Origin: an uncultured Prevotellaceae bacterium
GTDB taxonomy: Bacteria > Bacteroidota > Bacteroidia > Bacteroidales > Bacteroidaceae
DNA length: 25,262 nucleotides
Direction of reading: 5' to 3'
Assembly (NCBI GenBank): GCA_937877625.1
Contig: CALFJG010000058.1
Span: 1 to 25,262, forward strand
A model generated the notes under the pieces. The model was not told the DNA's origin. It ran no database searches and worked only from the letters and a program-made list of their open reading frames with translations. The translations under genes were made by a program, and so were the position numbers. Shown one piece after another: positions 11,719 through 18,701 of the stretch (position 1 is its first letter; the number at the start of each line of letters is the position of its first letter).

Positions 11719-13462
11719 ATCTCTCAAACGAATAAAGCTGCCCTAAAGTCATTAGCATAGTAATTGTACCGTCTATTTTGCGGTACTGCGAAATCTTCAA
11801 AGGCTTTTTGTTTTCCAACCTATCTTCGTCTATAACGCAATTAGTCAGGCAATAGACGTTAATAGGATTGTTGTTAAAGACTATCTGCGCCGGTTCTGCG
11901 TAGGCTAACATTTCAAACGATTCTACGGGTAGGTTGAAATTGCCGTAGGTCTGGCCGTAAGGTATCAGCACCCCGGACGCTCCGGCGGTAGATAGGATAT
12001 TAACTAAGTCCTTTGCCTTATATCCGTCGTAGCCTATGCGGATAATCTTAACCAACTTAGTACGCCGTATAATATCGTCGGCAATACGTCTAACGTCTAT
12101 GCGCTTTCCCTTGGTAAATATCAGGTGGCCCGCTTCGTGCCAAATACGGTATAGTTGTTCGTTGGGATGCCCCTTTAACGCGCCAATGGGAAAATAGTAG
12201 TCTGTGTGACAATAGAAACACTTTGTTTCCTTGGAATAGACGGTATAAGATACTGCGCTGAAATCATCATGCACGGATAGGTCAAAGGCTACGGCGCAAT
12301 CAGGATGCCCGGTTACGTGGTCTATATCAAAGTCGCCCAACAGGTCGTTAGCATCTTCAAAGCCAAACCACGTTTTAACCTCGTTAATGGTAAATATGTT
12401 AAGCAACTTGGTACGGAAAACCAACATATTTTCGGCTGATAGTTGGGCGTTCTTCCATTCTATTTCGTAGTAATCATCTTGCACCGTAATACCCAAATGG
12501 GGCTGCACCTTTGACCATGTGGCCGGGTCGCCCTCTTCATCGTCTACGTCGGGCATAAACAAATCGGCAAACATATAGTCGTTTTCGCCCTCGCCCTCCA
12601 ATATCTTCTTAACGCCCTCCAATTCATTGTAGCACGGCCCCTCTATTACGTCGCTGGCCGTCGTAATGATAACCGTTAGCGGGTTACGGCGTGGCCCCAT
12701 AGAGGACGTAAGCGTATTCTTTAAGTCTGCGCCTGACTTGTTGGCCGTGTCTCTCGCCTGTGAATATTCATCTATAATGGCCAACGATGCAAACAGGCCG
12801 TCTTTGGTCTGCGCGTTGGACGTAAGGCACTGCGCTAAACTCTCCCGGCCCCGGTCTCTAAACGTCACCGTTTCACGGTTAATTCTGAAATGCCTTTGGC
12901 GCGGGTCTAAATCAAACATTATATGCCTGACTTCGTTAAAGCATTTTTTCGCCTGGTCGTAAGAGTTGGCCCCTACGTAGGCTTCCGCGTTATAGTCACC
13001 AAACAGCATATCGTCAACGGCCAAAAACGCCGCAAAGGTCGTTTTACTGAACTTTCGCGGTACGAATATGTAGACGATACGGATAAGCCTACGGCCATCA
13101 GGACGGGCAAAGCCGAAAATATTAGCCATCTGAAAGACTTGCACCGGCGTTAGTTTGTAACGCCTACGCCCGGACGTTCCGCTAAACTTCAATTTCTCGT
13201 AAAGCCTGATTTTCTTCTTTACGCGCTTGGGCTTCCAAACCCACTTATCGAGCATTTGGAAAAACCGGCGTATCTTCAATAACTCGTAGAGGTTATGGCC
13301 GTCGGGATTATCTATAACGCTCAAAACGTAGTCTGTCATACGCTTGTCGGTCTCTGTAAGCGCATAACTATAGCGGGTAAGGTAATTGTCGCGGTTAGCC
13401 TGTAACTCGGCGGCTACTTCGTCTTTTAATTGCCTTTTCTTGGCTTTCTCTTCCTGTGTCAT
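11717..13462 (-). CDS. Terminase large subunit
   Basis: I start at 13462 (MTQEEKAKKRQLKDE, 581 residues), four bases after the DUF4406 stop; an upstream ATG at 13501 would overlap that gene. The Walker A-like motif is VPRKFSKTTFAA (about 134-144): the usual PRKNGKS pattern with Phe-Ser in place of Asn-Gly. Walker B is ASLAIIDEYSQ (about 225-235). The C-terminal nuclease shows AFDLSVHDDFSAV and IGYDGYKAKD, whose aspartates should bind the catalytic metals. It cuts and pumps DNA into the prohead with the small subunit. The portal gene does not follow directly, as it commonly does; the accessory island intervenes. Confidence 0.9.
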   Translation of the reverse strand: MTQEEKAKKRQLKDEVAAELQANRDNYLTRYSYALTETDKRMTDYVLSVIDNPDGHNLYELLKIRRFFQMLDKWVWKPKRVKKKIRLYEKLKFSGTSGRRRYKLTPVQVFQMANIFGFARPDGRRLIRIVYIFVPRKFSKTTFAAFLAVDDMLFGDYNAEAYVGANSYDQAKKCFNEVRHIMFDLDPRQRHFRINRETVTFRDRGRESLAQCLTSNAQTKDGLFASLAIIDEYSQARDTANKSGADLKNTLTSSMGPRRNPLTVIITTASDVIEGPCYNELEGVKKILEGEGENDYMFADLFMPDVDDEEGDPATWSKVQPHLGITVQDDYYEIEWKNAQLSAENMLVFRTKLLNIFTINEVKTWFGFEDANDLLGDFDIDHVTGHPDCAVAFDLSVHDDFSAVSYTVYSKETKCFYCHTDYYFPIGALKGHPNEQLYRIWHEAGHLIFTKGKRIDVRRIADDIIRRTKLVKIIRIGYDGYKAKDLVNILSTAGASGVLIPYGQTYGNFNLPVESFEMLAYAEPAQIVFNNNPINVYCLTNCVIDEDRLENKKPLKISQYRKIDGTITMLMTLGQLYSFER

Positions 13463-13466
13463 ACTC

Positions 13467-13874
13467 TTATTTTCTTTCAGGTAATGGTATATCAGGCGCA
13501 ATTATTTTGCTCTTTTCGCGCCGGGCTATCCACTTGGCCATTTTCAGGTCTACCGGCTTACGCTCCTTTTCTGTCAGGCGGTAAACGCCAATATGCCATG
13601 CAAAGAAACTTTCGATAGTTGCGCCCTTGCTGTCTTTCCAACCGGGCAAAAGGTAGATGTAATCGCAACGGGAAAGCTGCCAAAGGTCGTAGCATAATGC
13701 GACGTTGTAACCTACCAATCTGTAGAGCCATTGCCAACGGCAAACCAAAAACTTACAGGGGTTCACTACCCGGTAGCCGTTATCGGCCAACAGGCTTTCG
13801 GCCTTGGCAAACCGTGCCAAATACTCGCTGCGGTCTAATCCGCTAATCGGGCCGCTGATATATATTTTCTTCAT
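13467..13874 (-). CDS. DUF4406 protein (nucleoside deoxyribosyltransferase-like)
   Basis: 135 residues. It begins MKKIYISGPISGLDRSEYLA and has RFAKAESLLADNGYRVVNPC, LSRCDYIYLLPGWKDSKGAT and IESFFAWHIG. These are the landmarks of the DUF4406 family, related in fold to nucleoside 2-deoxyribosyltransferases: a Rossmann-like sheet with the ISGP loop, the D-I-Y-L-L-P-G-W segment and a following Glu. Phage members may act on nucleotides, but the substrate is not known. It lies between the terminase subunits, two bases after the small-terminase stop. Confidence 0.8.
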   Translation of the reverse strand: MKKIYISGPISGLDRSEYLARFAKAESLLADNGYRVVNPCKFLVCRWQWLYRLVGYNVALCYDLWQLSRCDYIYLLPGWKDSKGATIESFFAWHIGVYRLTEKERKPVDLKMAKWIARREKSKIIAPDIPLPERK

Positions 13875-13876
13875 AC

Positions 13877-14668
13877 TTAATCGTCGTTATCGTTAGAAAA
13901 TTCTTCCATGAGTTTAGTAAGGCCGTCGCTTTCCGTTGGCTTACGGTCTTTGCTATCGGTATTCATACCTAAAGCCCTCAACGCCTTTTGCGTCTGCGTT
14001 GTCAGGTCTAAGTATAGTTTTTCCTTGGGGCTGATACTCTCGCGGTTGTTACCCTCGCGGGAAATCTCTACGTTTACGGCTTTGTGGCCACAACTAAAAA
14101 TTTCCTCTGCAAGTATTTCAGTCCTTACCATGAGTTGCGCCGTAATGGTGGCTTGCAAAGCCATTTCAGACGTGTATTTGCCTTGCTTTTTGAGCAACTT
14201 AACAATATACTGCTTTTTGTACCCGATACGCTTCTGTATAGCCGCCGTAGCCTCTGCCGTTCCGCTGTCGTAGGCCAAATCTACGCTGCCGCTTTCCTTG
14301 GCCCTGTTTTGCTCTGAACGGTTATTTATGCGGTCTACCATCTTATCCACCGTCGTAGTGCGCCCGGCGTTCATATCGGCTACCATTGCGCGGGCGTAGG
14401 TCTTTACAAACATCGGTACTTCGGCGTTGCTCTCTAAGTCTTTCAGTTCGTCAATATTCAGGGCTAACAGGGTTTCGTACCACGAAAAATATTCATCGCG
14501 GCTAATACCCTGAAACGCCTTGGCCTTATCAGGCCCCATAAGTTTTTCCCGGTATTCAGGTACGCGGTTTCGGGGTCTGCCTTTCGGGTTGGTAATCTGG
14601 CCTTTCTGAAAAGGCTTGCGCTTTTCCAAATTTGCCAAACTATTAGAGTTCATCTTACGTTTCGCCAT
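13877..14668 (-). CDS. Terminase small subunit (probable)
   Basis: 263 residues. The N terminus FQKGQITNPKGRPRNRVPEY carries the QxGNPKGRP-type signature seen in phage small terminases and DUF5681 proteins. The C-terminal half, ALQATITAQLMVRTEILAEEIF ahead of ISPKEKLYLDLTTQTQKALR, resembles the P27-type small subunit. The part between is charged and helical. Position upstream of large terminase supports the call. It should bind the packaging site and regulate the large subunit. The fusion of the two signatures in one protein is longer than the usual 120-180 residues. Confidence 0.65.
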   Translation of the reverse strand: MAKRKMNSNSLANLEKRKPFQKGQITNPKGRPRNRVPEYREKLMGPDKAKAFQGISRDEYFSWYETLLALNIDELKDLESNAEVPMFVKTYARAMVADMNAGRTTTVDKMVDRINNRSEQNRAKESGSVDLAYDSGTAEATAAIQKRIGYKKQYIVKLLKKQGKYTSEMALQATITAQLMVRTEILAEEIFSCGHKAVNVEISREGNNRESISPKEKLYLDLTTQTQKALRALGMNTDSKDRKPTESDGLTKLMEEFSNDNDD

Positions 14669-14702
14669 ATCAATTATATTTTGCTACTTATTCAACTATT
14701 AA

Positions 14703-14729
14703 GGGTGCGGGCGTATTAGGCCCGCTCCC
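14703..14729 (-). terminator. Hairpin after the SSB-tail gene
   Basis: GGG-GCGGGC (14703-14712, with a T at 14706) pairs with GCCCGC-CCC (14720-14729) around seven bases. On the minus strand it follows the SSB-tail stop by five bases and is followed by TTAATAGTTG, a weak U-tract. It could reduce read-through to the terminase genes or protect the upstream transcript. Confidence 0.5.
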
Positions 14730-14733
14730 CGGA

Positions 14734-14859
14734 TTAAAACGGCACGTCTGCGCCTCCACCTGACGGCGCGGCAAACGGCATATCGTCGTAACGATTTGAC
14801 GCTGCGCTGCCGCCGCTCCCACCGCTGCCGGTGTGTCCGTTTCCTGCTTGGTTGCTCAT
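14734..14859 (-). CDS. 41-residue peptide resembling a free-standing SSB C-terminal tail
   Basis: The start ATG (14859-14857) lies five bases after the stop of the PLD-like gene, so the two are probably translated together. Residues 1-21 are Gly/Ser/Asn-rich (NGHTGSGGSGGSAAS), like the disordered linker of single-stranded DNA-binding proteins. Residues 24-29 are YDDMPF, and the peptide ends ADVPF. Acidic residues then hydrophobic-Pro-Phe at the very C terminus is the conserved SSB tip that binds many repair and replication enzymes (for example PriA, RecQ, exonuclease I). There is no OB-fold here or in the gene before it. It may be a decoy or adaptor for SSB-binding proteins, or the remnant of a longer SSB. 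Confidence 0.65.
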   Translation of the reverse strand: MSNQAGNGHTGSGGSGGSAASNRYDDMPFAAPSGGGADVPF

Positions 14860-14864
14860 AGCGT

Positions 14865-15653
14865 TTACGGATTTTTTTTGTTAGACTTTTCGCCTCCTAT
14901 CTCCTGCCAAAGTTCCCGGCGATTAGAAACTTTATTAACGGTGGCATACCGCTCTATTATACCGTCGTAGATGCCTACGTAGAAATCGTATAACTCCGGG
15001 TTTTCTTCGATGGTGAAAGCCTCCACGTTACCGCTGCTGCGCAAATTCGCGCTACCGTGTATTACTATCTTACGGCCTCCGCGTGTCTCAAAGGCTATCA
15101 CCTTGGTATGAACGAAAGCGACGGCCATTTGAAATTTATCGTCTATATCCAAACGCTTGTAGACGTAGGGTATTAACTTGTATCTTTCGTGACTATAGAA
15201 ATAATGGCTAATCACTAAGTCTAACCGCTCTATCCAACCTTTAGCCATCAGGTTATGAAAACTATCGACGTTGTTTTCTGATAGCGAAAGCGTAGATGCT
15301 ATCATGCGTTTGCAGACGGCTTTCTGTGCTATCAAATAGGCTTCTATAAAGTCGCCAAAAATGAAACTGCCATTAACCACTACGTCGGCACGCTCTCCAA
15401 AGTCTAACCGCAATTCACGGGCAAGTTTGACCGCATTTTCGTAGGCGTAAAACCCTTTGGGCTTAACGTACACTTTCGGTTTCAGGTAGCGGGTTTCCTC
15501 TGAATACTTTTGTTTCCCGTTCACATCAAAGAAATTTAGGTTAAGGTCTTTCAACTCTAACCCAACGTCGCCAAAGTCCAGGCTTTGCAGTTGTATTTCT
15601 TCAACGGCCATAACCGAAACGTCGGCCTTGCTTTTTCTACGTCTTTTTTCCAT
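14865..15653 (-). CDS. Phospholipase D-like nuclease
   Basis: 262 residues. The C-terminal half has the PLD-like signature: HTKVIAFE (His182, Lys184), then VIHGSANLRSSGNVEAF (Ser201, Asn203, Glu211), which match the HxK and GSxN elements of phage PLD-type nucleases. The N-terminal half has a second, weaker element (VVVNGSFIFGDFIEAYLIAQ). The family cuts phosphodiester bonds through a covalent histidine. Only one complete HxK is clear, so a dimer is likely to form the active site. It is located between an HNH nuclease and the SSB-tail peptide, suggesting a role in DNA processing before packaging. Confidence 0.7.
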   Translation of the reverse strand: MEKRRRKSKADVSVMAVEEIQLQSLDFGDVGLELKDLNLNFFDVNGKQKYSEETRYLKPKVYVKPKGFYAYENAVKLARELRLDFGERADVVVNGSFIFGDFIEAYLIAQKAVCKRMIASTLSLSENNVDSFHNLMAKGWIERLDLVISHYFYSHERYKLIPYVYKRLDIDDKFQMAVAFVHTKVIAFETRGGRKIVIHGSANLRSSGNVEAFTIEENPELYDFYVGIYDGIIERYATVNKVSNRRELWQEIGGEKSNKKNP

Positions 15654-15756
15654 AATTCAAAATCGTACTAACTAAAACCGGCTTACCCCCACAGCCCCAA
15701 AAAACCACTCACGCACGGAAAAAGGGATGGGCGGGGTTCAACCGAGGTAGGGAGTG
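15654..15756. other. Intergenic stretch, candidate packaging (cos) region
   Basis: 103 bases without a gene between HNH and PLD-like genes. It has G-runs and C-runs (CCCCCACAGCCCC, GGGATGGGCGGGG). GGGCGG (15729-15734) is the reverse complement of CCGCCC (15768-15773), spanning the HNH stop. Such short GC-rich blocks next to HNH and terminase genes are where cos sites lie in many phages; no cut site can be pinned from sequence alone. Confidence 0.25.
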
Positions 15757-16131
15757 TTAAAAAATGACCGCCCCCTTTAACATTTTTAACAATATTAAAC
15801 AAACGAGAAATTTTTTACAAAAACGCGCCATCTGCTCGGATGCCCGGCGTTTCGCGTGTGCCTTACCACTACGGCCCATTTCAGTATGAGTAAGTACGTG
15901 GCAATCGTGGCACAAACTCCGCAAATTGTGAATATCGTACATAAGCGTTTCTTTCTCTCGCTGTGTCAATCCATCTTCTACGGGCGTTACGTGGTGTACT
16001 TCGGTAGCCTCTTTGGTAATACCGTTTTCCTTGCACCTCTCGCAAAGCGGGTCACTCGTAAGTTTGGCCTTACGCAATCGTAGCCACCTGTTTTTGTGTA
16101 TCATGCTAACGTAGTCTTTATCTTTCGCCAT
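15757..16131 (-). CDS. HNH endonuclease near the terminase genes
   Basis: 124 residues. The HNH core reads LCERCKENG, EVHHVTPVEDGL, LRSLCHDCHVLTH: a CxxC pair, the catalytic HH, the helix with Asn (HNLRSL) and a second CxxC. It is the type found beside terminases (as HK97 gp74), required in related phages for cos cleavage and packaging. The C terminus is unusual: about 17 hydrophobic residues (FLVCLILLKMLKGAVIF) encoded by an AT-rich then GC-rich stretch. This may reflect a DNA site overlapping the gene rather than a membrane segment. Confidence 0.8.
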   Translation of the reverse strand: MAKDKDYVSMIHKNRWLRLRKAKLTSDPLCERCKENGITKEATEVHHVTPVEDGLTQREKETLMYDIHNLRSLCHDCHVLTHTEMGRSGKAHAKRRASEQMARFCKKFLVCLILLKMLKGAVIF

Positions 16132-16151
16132 CGTCGTATATTGTTTAGTTG

Positions 16152-17537
16152 TTACTTAACTGCTGCACTATGCTTTCTTATCAGGTAATTAAGACTATCC
16201 AACAAACTTTGTTGTACGCCTTTCTTATTCTCCAAAGCGGCTACGGCTCTTTCGTCTACGGTGTTGGCGCAAACTAACTTATAGACTTGCACCGGGTACT
16301 GCTGGCCCTGACGGTGCAGGCGGGCGTTAGCCTGTTGGTATAGTTCTAAGTTCCAACCCGTACCGTACCAAACTATGTAGTGGCCACCGGCTTGCATATT
16401 CAGGCCAAACGCCGTAGATGCCGGGTGCGCCAATAGTACGTCTATCTTTCCGGCGTTCCACTCTTTCAACTCGGCTTCGCCCTGATACACCTTAACGCGG
16501 TAGCCTTTCAGTTTCTTTGCTATGCGGTCTATGTCGTGTTTGAATTGGTAGAATACCAAAACGCTGTTACCGTTTGCGGCCTCTATAATCTCGGCCAACC
16601 TGTCTAACTTCTCGTCGTGTACCTCATGCACGTTTCTATCTTCGTCGTATATTGCACCGTTGGCAAATTGGCTTAGTTTGTTCATAAGGCCCGCTGCGCT
16701 GTTGGCTAAGATGTTCGCGGCCTCGCCTGTGTGTTCTTCCTGAAACTCCAAAACCTTTTCCTTTTCAAACTTCGTGTACGCGGCCATGACTGACGGCGTA
16801 AGCTGCACCTTGACCGTATGCGCCATCAGGTCGGGTAACTGCAAATAGTCTTTGGCCTGCATCGACAAACATATATCGGCAATCTTGCTTCTTATTATCT
16901 CGTCGCAACCTTTCTTAATGTCGCAACGTAGGGTAATGCCGTTGCGGTTATAGGTATCAAAGTAGGTTTCCCGATACTTAGTTACTGACTTACCCAAACG
17001 CTCGCCCATATCCAAACAATACATCTGCGCCCAAAGGTCTATCAGGCCGTTAGGTGCTGGCGTACCTGTCAGTCCGATAACGCGGCTAACGGTAGGCGTG
17101 GCCATGCGCATAGCCTTAAAGCGATTCGACTTACTGCTTTTGAAACTCGTAAGTTCGTCTATAACCAAAACGTCAAAGGGTAGATTACCACCGTAGAGGC
17201 CAACCAACCAAACGAAACTATCACGGCCAATTACGTAAACATCTGCCTTGGATGCCAACGCCATCTTACGTTGTTTCTCTGTACCCATCACCTTTGCAAC
17301 CGTTAAGCCTTTCAGGTGCTCCCATTTCTCGGCCTCTGTAGTCCATGTGGTTTCGGCTACTTTCTTCGGTGCTACGACTAAGGTACGGCTAATCTCGCAA
17401 TCGTCTATGAGTTCCTGAATAGCGGTTAAGGTAATTGAACTCTTGCCTAAACCCATATCCAAAAATAACCCGCAACGATTATGCCTCAAAATCCATTGGA
17501 TAGCGGTCTTTTGATATTCGTAGGGCTTGTATATCAT
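16152..17537 (-). CDS. SNF2-type DNA helicase
   Basis: 461 residues. Superfamily 2 motifs are in order: Q-motif YKPYEYQKTAIQWIL; I, LDMGLGKSS (27-34); Ia, LVVAPKKV; II, IDELTSFK (Asp-Glu at 127-128); III, GLTGTPAPNG; V, AFGLNMQAG; VI, QQANARLHRQGQ, near residue 420. This is the compact SNF2-like helicase seen in many phages, likely a translocase that remodels DNA during replication or recombination. The start overlaps the upstream HNH stop by four bases (ATGA). Confidence 0.9.
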   Translation of the reverse strand: MIYKPYEYQKTAIQWILRHNRCGLFLDMGLGKSSITLTAIQELIDDCEISRTLVVAPKKVAETTWTTEAEKWEHLKGLTVAKVMGTEKQRKMALASKADVYVIGRDSFVWLVGLYGGNLPFDVLVIDELTSFKSSKSNRFKAMRMATPTVSRVIGLTGTPAPNGLIDLWAQMYCLDMGERLGKSVTKYRETYFDTYNRNGITLRCDIKKGCDEIIRSKIADICLSMQAKDYLQLPDLMAHTVKVQLTPSVMAAYTKFEKEKVLEFQEEHTGEAANILANSAAGLMNKLSQFANGAIYDEDRNVHEVHDEKLDRLAEIIEAANGNSVLVFYQFKHDIDRIAKKLKGYRVKVYQGEAELKEWNAGKIDVLLAHPASTAFGLNMQAGGHYIVWYGTGWNLELYQQANARLHRQGQQYPVQVYKLVCANTVDERAVAALENKKGVQQSLLDSLNYLIRKHSAAVK

Positions 17538-17959
17538 TTGCGTAGTCTCCTATATTGCGGATTCCCGTCGTGGGCTTCATGCCATTTGGCGTGCTCTGCC
17601 TGAGACGAAAACACCTGTAAATTATTTGCCCTGTTGTCTCTCTTATTGCCGTTGATGTGGTGTACTATTTCACCGGGCTTTAGCGGCCTGCCTAAAATTC
17701 TTTCGGCTACTACTCTGTGTGTATGCCTGCCGAATGTCTTTTCGTAGGTCACGCCGTTACCTTTGCCTATGTGGGCGGCTCTAATATTCTGCCGTCTGCT
17801 GCCTATCATCATGGCCTCTGGGTTATGCTCTTTATTGTATTCGGTCATTCTCTGGCTTGTAAACGCCTTTGCGCACTCACGGCTACAAAAATTGTGCGGT
17901 CTTACGCACGATGGCCAGCGGTTAAATTCCTTGCCGCAATTACTACAAACTACTATCAT
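17534..17959 (-). CDS. HNH homing-type endonuclease
   Basis: I use the ATG at 17959 (MIVVCSNCGKEF, 141 residues) because an ATG at 18004 would overlap the VRR-NUC gene by 41 bases. An N-terminal zinc-ribbon-like CSNCGKEF ... CSRECAK is followed by HTHRVVAERILGRPL, then GEIVHHINGNKRDNRANNLQ and VFSSQAEHAKWHE, the classic HNH_3 form of free-standing phage endonucleases. It lies between VRR-NUC and SNF2 helicase genes, splitting what would otherwise be adjacent replication genes, as a mobile homing endonuclease would. Confidence 0.8.
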   Translation of the reverse strand: MIVVCSNCGKEFNRWPSCVRPHNFCSRECAKAFTSQRMTEYNKEHNPEAMMIGSRRQNIRAAHIGKGNGVTYEKTFGRHTHRVVAERILGRPLKPGEIVHHINGNKRDNRANNLQVFSSQAEHAKWHEAHDGNPQYRRLRK

Positions 17960-17963
17960 AATC

Positions 17964-18344
17964 CTAATTTTGGGTTTGTATTTTTTTTGTCTCGTACTTT
18001 TCAAACTCGGCCTCGTTGTCGGCTAACCACTTCTTTAGTTCCTCTGTCAATTCATCGACTAAGGGTTTGTTATCAATCACCCAAACAACGTGCTTTAGTT
18101 TCTGCAACTCTGCTATACGTAGTTCCTGAACTTTGGACGGCTTGCGCCCTTTGCTCTTCAACTCTACCCACATACATTGTGAGGCCGGTAACACTATCAC
18201 CCTGTCCGGGTAGCCGGTTTCATTCGGGTTTGAATATTTGAGGCATAGCAAACCAATTTCTTTCATTCGCTTGCACAAATATTTCTCTATCTCCTTTTCC
18301 GATACTTCGGAATGTCTGACTATGTTTTCAATACCTTTTTTCAT
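17964..18344 (-). CDS. VRR-NUC domain nuclease
   Basis: 126 residues. The PD-(D/E)xK fold of the VRR-NUC family is visible: SEKEIEKYLCKRMKEIGLLC, GYPDRVIVLP (Asp47), VWVELKSKG (Glu61, Lys63), KVQELRIAELQKLKHVVWVI. Stand-alone VRR-NUC proteins occur in many phages beside SNF2 helicases, as here, and probably resolve branched DNA. It is the first gene after the repeat-rich noncoding block. Confidence 0.85.
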   Translation of the reverse strand: MKKGIENIVRHSEVSEKEIEKYLCKRMKEIGLLCLKYSNPNETGYPDRVIVLPASQCMWVELKSKGRKPSKVQELRIAELQKLKHVVWVIDNKPLVDELTEELKKWLADNEAEFEKYETKKIQTQN

Positions 18345-18374
18345 ATTCTCGATTTTTGTTAGTTCAACTTTCCC

Positions 18375-18690
18375 GGTAAACCAAATCCTCGCGTGTACGC
18401 GGGTAACATTTTGCGCGAAATGAGTTTGGATTCCTGCGCGTGTACGTGTGCGCTCGCGTTATTGCTCGTTATACTACTATTTTTATATGTAACTATTAAA
18501 CAATACATTTTTATAATATTTTTGGTTTACTTGGTTTACCTTTGCCGAAATCCCTTTATTTATCGTGGTTTTGCGGTAAACTAAAACGCTTTTGTTTGGT
18601 TTACCTTTGGTTTACTTGGTTTACCTCCCTAATTGTTAAAAAATGTAGTTTGGTTTACCTCGTTTACCATTTTCGGCTGTTTGGTTTACC
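18375..18690. repeat. GGTTTAC repeat array with AT-rich stretch, candidate replication origin
   Basis: The 357-base noncoding region 18345-18701 holds about ten copies of GGTTTAC. Direct copies begin at 18524, 18533, 18598, 18609, 18618, 18652 and 18683, with a variant CGTTTACC at 18661. Inverted copies GGTAAAC lie at 18375 and 18575. Neighbours are often 9-11 bases apart, about one helical turn. An AT-rich stretch (about 18470-18523) abuts the array. CGCGT/ACGCG pairs lie near 18390-18470. The block lies directly after the primase/VapE gene. Iterons beside an AT-rich segment and a primase gene are the hallmarks of a replication origin; an operator array is the alternative. Confidence 0.7.
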
Positions 18691-18701
18691 TCGTTTTGTC
18701 T

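Noticed and set aside
10999..11727. 242-codon minus-strand frame opposite the HU-like gene
   Set aside because: The HU-like protein on the plus strand is a recognisable family with promoter and terminator; the minus reading is its mirror.
17717..18241. 174-codon plus-strand frame over HNH and VRR-NUC genes
   Set aside because: Both minus-strand genes have clear catalytic motifs; the plus reading has none.
18345..18701. CRISPR-like array
   Set aside because: The repeat unit is only 7-11 bases, occurs in both orientations and has no uniform spacers.
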